Positions 37,549-49,165 of a stretch of DNA of 64,000 nucleotides are shown here, piece after piece; positions within the stretch are counted from its first letter, which is position 1, and every line of letters starts with the position of its first letter. The stretch comes from Hybos culiciformis (taxonomy: Eukaryota > Arthropoda > Insecta > Diptera > Hybotidae): the NCBI GenBank assembly GCA_964007475.1, contig OZ023273.1:6777234-6841233 (forward strand), written 5' to 3'. The notes beneath the pieces were generated by a model that was not told where the DNA came from, made no database searches, and saw only the letters and a list, made by a program, of their open reading frames with translations. A program made the position numbers and the translations under genes.

Positions 37549-40500
37549 CAATTTCGATTTAAAATTTTTTTTTTATTATAATTAAATTAAAAAAAATAAA
37601 TAAATAAATTTCATTAACTTATCCTGCGTAAATATACTTAGTTAATAAAGATATAAATCTTTATCACCGTCGAAATTTTAATTCCATAATAATTATATTT
37701 TCGCCTCAAATATTTTTCCCCAAAGCTTATGATTTCAGCATAATTTAAATTCAAATAATGTTTTTTTTTTTGCTTTTTCTTATTTTTTTTTTTTCGAAAG
37801 AAAAATTCTTAAACAAAATTATATTTTCTCGAATTTCTTTAAAGGAAAAAAAATTCCCCCATGTGACCTTTTTCAGCGAAAAAAAAAATAATAATAATAA
37901 TAAGACAAAAGTTTTGAAATAAAGTTAAAAAAAATTATTTACATTCTTTTTATCTTTAATCTAAATATAATTTTTTTTTTTCGTGGAAATAAATAAATAA
38001 AAAAATTTTTTTTATGGAAATACTTATTTGTTAGTTACCAGGATTTTGTTATTTTTTTATTTTTATTTTTTTAAATTTTATTACTACCTAATTTTGATTA
38101 TCCCGCAAATAGAAACTCAAGTAAAAGCAACAAAATGTTCGAAAATAAGAACAGAAAAATGAATAAACCGAGTAATGAGAAAAAAAAATTATTAAGTTAT
38201 TATTTGGAATAGAAGTGTGGCAACTGGACGCAGATGTGTAGTTTATGGACTGTGTTAAAAACTAAGTGTGTGTTAGAAACCAAATGAATCTAATACTTAA
38301 ATAAATCATATGTAAAGATAGCTTGCCTGATCAATATCTCAAAGTCTAAAGGAAGCATTGTTGATCAATAAATTAATATAACATTGTAAAATAAATTTTA
38401 TATAAAATTTGCTCTCAAATTAATGCTTAATAAAAACTTCAATTTTGTTCAGTCGCAACAGTGTATATTTATTAATGTAATCTGTGGATCCATTTTTGTA
38501 TACATGACAGATATTCCAGATACACCAAAAAATTTATCTCCATCAAAACACTGGCATTTCTGAAGATATAATATCGATGGTTTATTAAAAGAACTGACTA
38601 AGTCAAAAGACATTTTTTTTTTTTTTAAATCGAAATTTAAGAAGTTTGAGTTAATATCGATCTTATATAGAAATATTGTTTTTTTGGTCTTAGAGTTTAG
38701 TTAAGAAAAGGATTGCAAAAATTATTCATTTTGTATTTATATTATTTATAATATTATATTTATAGTATTTATATTATAATACTATTCACAATTGACTTAG
38801 TGAAATTAAACAGAGCCTTATAATTTGTACAATATCAGGTTGTAGGTAATATTAAGGTTTTGGCGGCATAAAGTTGACATTATAATGAAAAATGTATCTA
38901 ATGAGTTTTTCTAGTAAACGAACGATATATACTAATGAGTTTTTTCGTGACATCAATTGAAATCAACTTCAAATTTTTACACAAAAATTCAAACCTAATT
39001 TTCTTTTATTTCTTCTAAATAGCCAAAAAAAATAAAATAAAATAGCAAAAAAATTTAATATTGAAAGCTTCAGAATAATTTTTTTTTTATAAAAATAAAA
39101 TAGGAAAATTTATGAAGCACAAAATGTGATTATTTTTATTTATCATGACTTTGCTGCTTACTATTTTCTTCTAGAACGATTTCTTGAAATGTCTTCCACT
39201 TCATTACTGTAATGAAAGAAGAAATTGTTTTTTTTTTTTCTTCTTTGAAAATAAAAAGAAATGATAATATTGTCAAAGAAAATGGAAAAAATTCCTATTT
39301 GTTTCTCATTACAATTATAGAAACCATGAATAAAAATCTAGAAGTTTTTTTTTTGCTTTTCGTCTCGCCATTTAGGTGTCAATAAATCTTTTTTTTTTTC
39401 GCTCTCTCTCTGTTTTCTTTCAAAAAGTTTTTATTTTTTTTTTGGAAAGCTAAAAAAAATCTAAATAAGAAAATTATTGCGAAATAATCATAAAATTTGA
39501 AATTTTATTATATATAGAATTTTTCTTTTTCCTTTTTTTTTTTGTATTTGTCAGCAATTGATTATTTTTCCTTAAATAAGGATTTTCTTAATTTGAAAAT
39601 AAAAAAAAAGAAGAAATTTTTCTCCAAAAAAAAAAGAAGAAGATTATTACAGATATGTTAAGTGAAATGAATAAAATATTTAAATTTTCCGATTTTCTTT
39701 GTGGTTAATTTTGAAATAAAATCAACATTTTTTGATGAGATAAAAAAAAAAGATATAAAGTCTTAAATTTCAAAAAATAACTATTATTTTATCCTATGTA
39801 TGTTTACGAAATTCAAAAATCAACGTTCAAGAACTAACTCTCAGTTCAGGCTTAGTATAAGCTGAAACTTCAATATGTTTCAATTATTAAACAAAAATTT
39901 TGGATTTTTTAGAATAAAATATTCTTTTACTAACTTTATTTCCCCATACTTAAGTAACATTTTTATTTAATATATCATTTCAGTTAATTCTTTGGGATTT
40001 AAAAGGAGATCTCGTTTTAATAAAGAAATTCAATGAAAATAAAATAAATCTCAGCATACTACTCTCATCTGGTAGAGAAAAAATAAAATTAATTAAAAAC
40101 AAAAATACATAATTAAAATTAAAATATCTCTCCCCCGGAAATAAAATCTACATTCCATTCGAAGCGAAATTAGTTCTATATGTATTTTGTTGAATCTTTT
40201 TTAGGTAATTATTTGTCAAAGAAAGCTAGAAGTCCACAAACATTATATACATATATTCTACCTCACCCAAAAAAACTAACAACAATTTAATTAGTCATAA
40301 ATTTTTAATGTTTTCGATATTGTTTAGAAATATTCGCTGTCATGTTTTTATCAAACGATATTCTATACTTCCAATTTTAACTTTTGACCATATTTAAATA
40401 TTAATGAAAAATATATATTTACTTTTATATATATAATTATTTGAATACTCATTAATATTCAGGAAATTCATTCAAGTTTTATGGGAATAAAAATAAGAAA

Positions 40501-41997
40501 AAAAAAAACAAATTTTCCTACTTAAAAATCTTTAATATCTTTCCTTCCAGGAAATATGGTATAGAAAATTTAATAGTCAAAAAATTTCTCCAGAAAATAA
40601 TATTTAAAGGAATAAAAAAAAATATGCTTAAAAATGATTGAAAATCTCAAGAGAAAACTAAAATGAGATTTTTCTTTTATATATAATATATATAATACAT
40701 AAAATACTATACATATATAACTTTTAAATTTAAATTTTATTAAAATTCATGAAAAGAATTTAAATTCATGAAATCTTTGAAATTGTTAAATTAAATGAAT
40801 AATTATTTAGAATGAAAAAAAAATATATATATTTAACAACATTGTTATAGGCACCCTTGAAAAAAAGAATAAAATTAATTTTTAGTCAAAAAAAAGGTTA
40901 AGAATATTTTAATAGAGATTTATATAGAAAATATTTAAAAGTTGTATAATTTTTTTTAATTAAAAATTTAAATGGGAAATTAGTTGTTAATACAATTAAA
41001 TAAGTACAATTTTGGACGTCGAATCAGAATTACTATATTGTCGAATTATGATAGAAAAATAAAATACTTCAAGTTCCTTGGACCTTTTAGGTCCGAATGT
41101 AATATTTTTTATACACTTTAGGAATTGTGAAATCAATTCTGGAAATTATTGAGCTCTTAACCGTGCAAATTCCAACTTTCAACAATATTATCTAGTTTTC
41201 CTTTTAGTTCGCCATTACGACCGAAGTACTGAACTGCCTTCTTAGCTCAATTACATTCATGCCCTTTTCATAAAAATAAAAAATTAAATCTAGATAATTT
41301 TGACTGGTTCTTACATTAAGAACATTTTTTTTTTGATAAAGTACTTTAATATTAATATAAATATAATTTAAAAATTTAAATTTTTTTTTTTTAATTTTTA
41401 TAATGTTTTCTAAATCAATATTTTTAATTAAAAAAATTGCTCGTTTTCTTTATAGTTTAATTAAAAAAAAAAAAACAAAAAAAAAAATTACATTTATATT
41501 CATTGAAAAGAAGAAAACATGCAATTTTCAATTTGCAAATTGATGAGTTTTTAATTATGAAAACTTGGATATTAACGGTTTGCTTTTTCTTTGAAAAATA
41601 AAATTTTCTTTTCGTATCACGCGAATGTAAATTAAATCACATTTTTCTTCTTTTTTTTTGAAAATAATTAAAAATATCAATTTTCAATTTTAAACTTTAT
41701 ATAGAACAATATATATAGAAAAATATAGGTGAGTACCAAAGTTTTGACCTGCTGCTTTAATTAATAATTTTAAAGTGCACTTTTTCTGATCACAGAATTT
41801 TAATTATAATGTAGTCAATCAATGCCAAAATTTCAACGGTCCCTATAAGTATAATAAAATTATTTGTAATACTTTAAAACTATTAAACCTTCGTACCCTT
41901 CGCTATTATATAATACTACATATTTCTCTTATCTTATCCTAATTTTCGTCCGACACCTCCCTGTTGAGTTATGGATAAATTTTAATATTAATATATA
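37549..41997. other. Large first intron, segment 4
   Basis: AT-rich intron with homopolymers. No gene, RNA or transposon end is recognised. Confidence 0.5.
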
Positions 41998-42014
41998 AAT
42001 AAAAACGAATCTAG

Positions 42015-42414
42015 TCTAATTCATCGCCTAGCAATTCATCGCCAAGCAATTCATCGCCAGCAATTCATCGCCAGCAATTCATCGTCAAGCAATTCATCGT
42101 CAAAAAGTTCATCGCCAAGCAATTCATCGCCAAGCAATTCATCGCCAGCAATTCATCGCCAGCAATTCATCGTCAAGCAATTCATCGTCAAAAAGTTCAA
42201 CGCCAAGCAATTCATCGCCAAGCAATTCATCGCCAGTAATTCATCGCCAGTAATTCATCGCCAGCAATTCATCGCCAGTAATTCATCGCCAGTAATTCAT
42301 CGCCAGCAATTCATCGCCAGTAATTCATCGCCAGCAATTCATCGCCAGTAATTCATCGCCAGCAATTCATCGCCAGTAATTCATTGCCAGCAATTCATCG
42401 CCAGCAATTCATCG
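42015..42414 (+). repeat. Tandem 14-15 bp repeat array, left arm
   Basis: About 28 copies of AATTCATCGCCAGC-type units in direct orientation. Mixed 14- and 15-bp periods come from CCAGC versus CCAAGC variants. Confidence 0.95.
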
Positions 42415-42454
42415 CTGGTGATGGATTGCTTGGCGATGAATTGCTGGCGATTCA

Positions 42455-42800
42455 TATTTTATGTTTTTTTTTTGGTTTCTTTTTTATATTTCGGCGAAAA
42501 AAAAATTTTGCCTTCGAAAAGTGTATGAAAATTTTGAGTGGCCATATCTCCAAAACGGGGCATTTCCGAGAAAAAAACTTTTGAATTTGTTGATTTGGGA
42601 ACCGCCTCTACTTCCTCACCAAGTTTCAGCCACATCGGGCTAATTTTTTTTTTATAATTTTTTTATATATTTTGAAAGAAAAAAAAAATTTTCCATAGAA
42701 AAATGTATGAAAATTTTGAGGGGCCAAATCTCCGAAACGGAGCATTTCCAAGAAAAAAGCTTCTGTATTTAATGGTTTGGGCACCGCCTCTACCCAATCA
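42455..42800 (+). repeat. Two diverged direct copies of a ~180-bp unit in the Foldback core
   Basis: Shared blocks include GTATGAAAATTTTGAG, then GGCCAtATCTCCaAAACGG, GCATTTCC.AGAAAAAA and then ACCGCCTCTAC.C..TCACCA. The copies start near 42490 and 42670. They lie between the arms. Open frames here shift between copies, so I do not call a protein. Confidence 0.8.
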
Positions 42801-42802
42801 CC

Positions 42803-43189
42803 AATTGGCGATGAATTGCTGGCGATGAATTGCTGGCGATGAATTGCTGGCGATGAATTGCTGGCGATGAATTGCTGGCGATGAATTGCTGGCGATGAAT
42901 TGCTGGCGATGAATTGCTGGCGATGAATTGCTGGCGATGAATTGCTGGCGATGAATTACTGGCGATGAATTGCTGGCGATGAATTACTGGCGATGAATTA
43001 CTGGCGATGAATTGCTGGCGATGAATTACTTGCGAAGAATTACTGGCGATGAATTGCTTGGCGATGAATTGCTTGGCGATGAACTTTTTGACGATGAATT
43101 GCTTGACGATGAATTGCTGGCGATGAATTGCTGGCGATGAATTGCTGGTGATGAATTGGTTCGCGATGAATTACTAGGCGATGAATCAG
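42803..43189 (-). repeat. Tandem 14-15 bp repeat array, right arm (inverted)
   Basis: About 26 copies of GCTGGCGATGAATT, the reverse complement of the left-arm unit. The inner part is very homogeneous and the outer part carries the same variants as the outer left arm. Confidence 0.95.
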
Positions 43190-43250
43190 CCGCTTACCAA
43201 TAAAAACATATGAAAATATGTAAAAAAAAAAATAAAAAGTTATTTTAATT

Positions 43251-43703
43251 TTTGTCAGGAGAAAAGTTAACGTCTACATCCATGATGGAATTAAATAAAG
43301 CATTGAAAGATCTTTATTTGGAGTATTCAGAACTGGTTTCCGGTGAGATGTTGAATGAAGTCGAATGCTTTAAATTTCAAAGGGCGGAGCTGTTTAAAAA
43401 TTTAAACACTTTACATCATTTTGAAATTTTGAAGAAATTGTAGCACTTGATTTGTGTAAAAAATTTCAAAATATTTATGTTGCTTTACGAATTTTACTAA
43501 CACTTCCAGTAACTGTGGCTGACTAGTGGAGAGAGAAGTTTTAGCAAACTTAAGCTCATTAAAAATTATTTGCGTTCAACAATGAAACAAGATCCCTTAA
43601 GTGGCTATATTGTCAATCGAATATGATATGTTTGAAGAAGCAAATTTTGATGAAATAATCAACGAATTCTCAAACATTAAAGCAACAAAAATTAAATTAA
43701 AGT
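43251..43703 (+). pseudogene. Decayed hAT transposase C-terminus (zinc-finger MYM / DUF4371-type)
   Basis: A first frame reads SGEKLTSTSMMELNKALKDL on to HHFEILKKL, then a stop. It continues in frame-shifted pieces: ALDLCKKFQNIYVALRILL, TLPVTVAD, a stop, then GERSFSKLKLIKNYLRSTM and KQDPLSGYIVNRI, then another shift to EYDMFEEANFDEIINEFSN. The ERSFSKLKLIKNYLRSTM block is the conserved hAT dimerisation motif. Stops and at least two frameshifts show it is dead. The N-terminal part is missing and the Foldback-like element lies immediately to the left. Confidence 0.85.
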
Positions 43704-43913
43704 AAAAAATTTTCTAAGCATTTAATTTGTTGAAATTTTTGCATTTGTTAAAAATCAACAATTTTATTAATTTCAAATTGAATAGTTATGTTGAAATTAT
43801 AAAGAATTCATGTTATCTTTTTTCGTAAAATAACATTTGAAATAGATCAAAATTAAAAATTGGAAGTTAATTTATAGTTCAGATTGTAGGCACCATTTTA
43901 AATGTTTGCCATA

Positions 43914-43941
43914 GGCGCCGCAAACTCTAGATACGGCTCTG
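43914..43941. repeat. Probable right terminal inverted repeat of the decayed hAT element
   Basis: Reverse complement reads CAGAGCCGTATCTAGAGTTT. This CAG-type end, about 210 bp past the transposase remnant, is what this hAT group usually carries. A matching left end was not found in the window. Confidence 0.55.
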
Positions 43942-46900
43942 AATCACTATCCTGTAAAGTTGTTATTTTCATTTGTCATACTTTCAATAGGGACTTTCGA
44001 TTTATATGGTTATTTGAGATTGATTTATAAGAGCCTGATATGTAAAGGTCATAACATAATATCCTCTCATAAACCGTCTGACATTAACATTAAACCGAAA
44101 AAAAGTTTGTTAACTTTTTTTTTTTTGAAAATTTTTTTGAAATCATCAACATTGTGCTAATTTTCTAAGTTTTTGATAAAATTCTTGGAATTTATTTTTT
44201 TTTAATTTTGTATATAAGAAAATAAAAAAGGAATTACAGAAATATTTTCTTATTATAATTTTTTTTTTTTTATTATTTTTATTAAGAAAAATTCGTTCTC
44301 CATTAATAACCATGATAAATTATAATATTTTTTCGTAATTTCATGGATTATAAATCCAGAAATAAAAGTTATATAAATTTTTTCGTTTTTTTTTTTTTTT
44401 TTCGTATTTTCATAAAGTATATATATATATATGTGTATAGAAGAAAATGAGTGGAAAAATTCAAGATATTTTATTTTGTCATAATTAACACCAGAAAGTA
44501 AACAACAAATAATAATTATTATGAATAAATACTTAAATATTCTTTGTTGTTAGAACATCATTTTTACAAGGAATTTTTTATTTTATTTATTAAAATCTGA
44601 GAAAACTAATTATCCTTTTTAGTTATGGAAATGCACGTACAATATAAGTGCCTCAAATAGCTAAAAAAAAAAAAATACACCCATCATCCAGACTTTTCAC
44701 TTTTTTTTTGTTTGTTTTTATTATGCTAACTAACTAGAGATTGTTCATATCAAAAATAATGTCATATTGATTATGTTGAATTTTTATAATAAAAGACAAT
44801 TTTGATATTTCGAAGAAAATTATATTGTAATGAAAATTGCGTATTTTTAATTATCAATTATTAGATTATTAGAAAAAAGGCCAATATTCAAGTTCGTTAT
44901 CATATTCCTTCCTACGCTAGATTTTAAATAAAGATTTAAAGCATATACCATTTATATATATTTATATTTGTAAGCCCACTTAATATACAAAAGAGATAAT
45001 AGTCGTTCTCGTTTTTGTAATTTCCTAAAAGTGTTCATTTATATATTATAATCATACGTAATTTGTTGTTAGTAAAATATTTATTCACGTTTTGTTGTAA
45101 AGATAATATTTTATAACATCAATTATGTTTTTATATAATTTTTTTTTAATATATATGTTTTAATGAATTACAAACGTGCCATAAAATGAAAATAAAGAAA
45201 ACATAAGTAGTTGTTTCACAATTCACATATATATACAGAATTATAAAATATTAATTATAAGAGAAATAACTAAAACTAAACGAGTTAAAATATGAATATA
45301 TATAGTTATATGAATTTTCCTGGTTTAATATTTTCGGACCAGAGTGATAAGATCGTGATGAACAATTTCTTTTTCCCATCATTTTAAATCAATAACTTTC
45401 ACTTTTAAGAATTATTTCATGGCTAAATTTCGAAACAAAATCATATAATAATAATGTACATATATGTGTATTTTCAGTCAAATTGGAGTTTGTAAATTCT
45501 TTAAACTTTGAGTGAACCATTAAAATATTATTAAAAAAAAAAAAAAAAAACAAAAAAAAACAGAATCTCGATTATACAGATACGTGCCAAGGCGTTACCA
45601 GACTTCTGAATTTCAATTGATGATGTCTTTTTACATTTTTATATTTAGAAAAAAAAATTCCCATTGAAAGATTGTTGAATCTGAAAATAAAATATGCAAA
45701 AAAACAAAACGAAGTATGTATGTGTAGTACATTTATTTTTTTTTATTTCTTAAATTACTAACATAGTCAATGGGGACTTCAATCATTTATAATATATAAT
45801 TTTATTCTTTTATGAATGATTAATTGAAATAACATTATATGTATACAACAATTGTCAAATAAATAATAAATAAATAACCCTAAATTAATAATAAAAAAAA
45901 AAGATTGTTGGCAAGGATTAAGCAATACTTATTTTTTTTATTTATAAAAATTTCCAACTTCCATACTTAAATGATTCATTTAAATCAGTCTACAGAATCA
46001 AAAGAACATATGCATTAATTTTACAGATTATAAAAATAAAATGAGAGGTGACAGTACTTTCTACAACTAATATTAATATTTATGTTGAAAAAAGTATCAT
46101 TCATATCATCTGTACTTGTGAAAAAAGCGAAGAAAATTAATCTTTTTAAAAGAAAAAAAAGTTGTGATTTAAATTTAATAACAACCCCATTATTGTTGAT
46201 TTCTGTTAACAATTTAATTTTATTTTTTTCGCTATATAGTTAAAAAAAAAATGACAATTGCGAATAAATAAACGGTTTCATTACAAGTATATATTATAAA
46301 TTTACATATAATGTATGTAAAATTAAATTTATCTTAAGAAAAATTACAATAAAAAAAAAAAAAAAACAAAACATAAAATCCTTTTATTTCATCAAATTTG
46401 TATTCTAAAATCTCTTGATATGTTAAGTTATCTATATATATATAAAGTAATTGAATAAATTAGATCCACACTGTAATACAATCCTTAAAGTGCTTTTTAC
46501 TTACATACGAATTGAATTAATTTACAAGGAAGAGTTATTTCAATTTGCATTTTCTTTTTTTTTTTCTTTTCGCTGTTTCTGTTTTTTTTTTTTCTTCTTA
46601 CGAAATGAATTACACTTAAGAATGAAAATTGCAAATTGTGAGCATTCATTTTCAGGATTAAATAGAATCAATTTTATAATGAATTTAATGGAAATTGTGG
46701 AAAAAGTAAATATATGTACTGAGAAACTAGATAGTATACTTTGAACGGGCAATATTATAGTTATTCCCCAAAGTTTTGTTGGATCAAGAGGAATGGTATC
46801 TTCATTGAGGTTTGAAAAAAACCTAAATTATTTTTTTTCGAATTTCTTATGCTCAACCTATGTTGGTTAAAAAAGCATTAATAACTGAAATATATATAGC

Positions 46901-48129
46901 ACAAAATTTGATATAAAGAATTTAATTGAAGCAAAGACAAGCGGGATGTATACACTAAAAATTAAAAAAAATATAAATGTTTTTATGTTTTTGAAATAAA
47001 ATTTTAAAGTGAATGGATTTTTTTTTAGATTGTGTTAATTTTGTTTCTACGGTATTTAGATATTACGTTAGGTATACGGGTGGAGAATCGACTCACATAG
47101 GCATAGGAAAATGCAGTGATATATTATTGTGCAGAATAACCAGGTCCCTTTTATGTTTTTTTTTAATTCCCATATGCGGCAAAAACCATCATTATGTGTT
47201 TTTAACTTTCAAAACTACGTTAATTTAATTGCAAACATTTTTTTTTTTTAATTTACATCATAATGACGCGTGTATATAATATTCTTGAAAATAGAAAATT
47301 TCATTACATTAAAATCGTACAGAATTAAAAGTTAAATTTTTTTTCTATATAAATAAAATTCTTTCAAATTTAAAAACTTTTCCGCATTATGATACAATTT
47401 TTTTTTTTTTAAATTTATTTTTTAAATTCAGACAAAAATCTTTCATCTTCAATTTGTTTTACATTAAATTTGTTGTTATCGTTCTATGTGTGTAGCTAGC
47501 TGATGTTCTTGTTGTAAACAAAAAAAAAAATAAAAAATTAAATCTTTATATTCATCTTGATATGATTTTGAAAATAAGATCTTTTTGTAAACATATAAAT
47601 TTAAAATCCTTTCAACTTTTTTTGAACATACATACATTTATAGTATATATAACTTTTTTATTTTTTTATTTCTTATTGTACTTTTAAAATATACATTATA
47701 TATAAACATACTATATATATAAAATATTAAGTAGAAGTATATATTTATTTTTGTAAGATGTTTATATTTAGATTAATAAATTTTTTTGAAAATAAAACCA
47801 TTTCAAGGAAAATCATTTATATATAAATGTATAGGTTCAGAAAAGTGGAATATAATATAGTATTAAAAATTTGAACCTAACTCTTTAAAATTTCTATAAA
47901 ATTTATTTTTTATTTTTCTTAATTTAAAGTTATTCTGATTTTTTTTGAATAAATAAAACATCCTAAATTATTTTTGTGAATTAAATAAATTAATTTAAAT
48001 TAAAAAAAAAAACATGTAGAAATTAAAAAAAAATATATAGGTATATATTCTTAAATTAAGAAAGGATCATATTAGTCAATACTTCTTTTGAAATCCTATA
48101 TATGGTCGCTTTGACTGATTGATTGATTC

Positions 48130-48190
48130 TCGCAGAATCTAAGAAGTAAAAATTGCTCCACATTCCGTCAACCGATCGAAATTAAATTTT
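48130..48190 (+). repeat. Dispersed repeat fragment, copy 2
   Basis: Related to 15850-15910 over about 60 bp. It also has the inverted partner TTCGATCGGATGACG at 48234-48248, matching CGTCAACCGATCGAA at 48166-48180 with one mismatch and giving a hairpin of about 80 bp. Confidence 0.55.
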
Positions 48191-49125
48191 ACGCCTCGAA
48201 ACGTATTCGGTGACAATGCAATATAGCTTTCAGTTCGATCGGATGACGAATAAAATGCACCCCTATGTATAACCACAGTAAAAATTACTTTAAACCAAGG
48301 GTTACCGAAAACTGTAGTTTAGTGCAGATGAAAATTTAATTCTTCCAATTTATATAACGAAACAATTATAAATTTCGTCGCATCCATATGTGTCCTTCAG
48401 TTTGAATTTATTAAAAATTTCATTTTTTCTTTTTTTAAGTAAAAAATTTAATTATTTTAGTTTATTTTGTTGTGACTAATTCTTGTACGTTACATACGTA
48501 TAGTTATACCCAAATTTATGTATAAAATAAGAATTCTCATTAGCGAATGAAAATTTCACGGTTGTGCACCCACATGTATAACGCTTAAACACCATACATA
48601 TATGTTTATAATGTAAACACAATGTTAACAAAAATAAAACAGAATGTAAAAGAAAACGAGAAAATTTATTTTTCTTGTATTCAAGGATTCTAACAAGTAC
48701 AACAAAAAAAAATAAATAAAAAATTCTGAAAATTATATTATATAAAATTTATGTGTAATTTTTATTGTGCAAAAAAGCGAAAGATGGTGGTGGCATAACT
48801 TAAATCTGAAATACAGATTTTGTACAATAAAAGACAAAGATGAATTAATTTGATAACGAAAATTAATGAGACTGATATGCGCATAAATTTTAATAAAATT
48901 AAGCGAAAAAAAAAAATAAAAAAAGTAAAAAAAAAAAAAAAAAAAATAATAATGAGAGGTAGTTTAAAATAAATTAAATCAGATTAACATAAGATTAACA
49001 TATCGGCTTTCAAAATTATTTCCATTTAGATTATTTTGCCAAATTTTCATGGGGAATTGAGGCTCTAAAAAATTTTTATTATATTTTTTTTTATTTCTCC
49101 CTTCTTTACACTCATTATCCTTTAT

Positions 49126-49127
49126 TA

Positions 49128-49165
<38 letters not shown>
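49126..49165. repeat. ATT trinucleotide microsatellite
   Basis: An uninterrupted run of about 13 TTA/ATT units, preceded by a short interrupted run. Confidence 0.95.

Larger units (their letters stand above)
42007..43198. mobile_element. Foldback-like element: 1.2-kb palindrome with tandem-repeat arms
   Basis: The left arm (about 42015-42414) is a tandem array of a 14-15 bp unit, AATTCATCGCCAGC with variants CCAAGC, GTCAAGC and CCAGTAATT. The right arm (about 42803-43189) is the same array in reverse complement. The outer variant order (CCTAGC, then a GTCAAAAAGTT spacer block) is mirrored in both arms. The left arm also holds an 88-bp higher-order repeat (AAAAAGTTC at 42102 and 42190). The middle (42415-42802) has two diverged copies of a roughly 180-bp unit. 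AATAAAAAC flanks both sides 8-13 bp beyond the arrays (41998-42006 and 43199-43207), a plausible 9-bp TSD. This architecture matches Foldback elements. No transposase is seen. Confidence 0.8.

Noticed and set aside
42384..42643. Two overlapping open frames in the Foldback core
   Set aside because: They run from the tandem repeat into the duplicated core, shift frame between copies and show no motif.
42015..43189. CRISPR array
   Set aside because: Units are contiguous without unique spacers, the genome is eukaryotic, and the two arrays are inverted copies.
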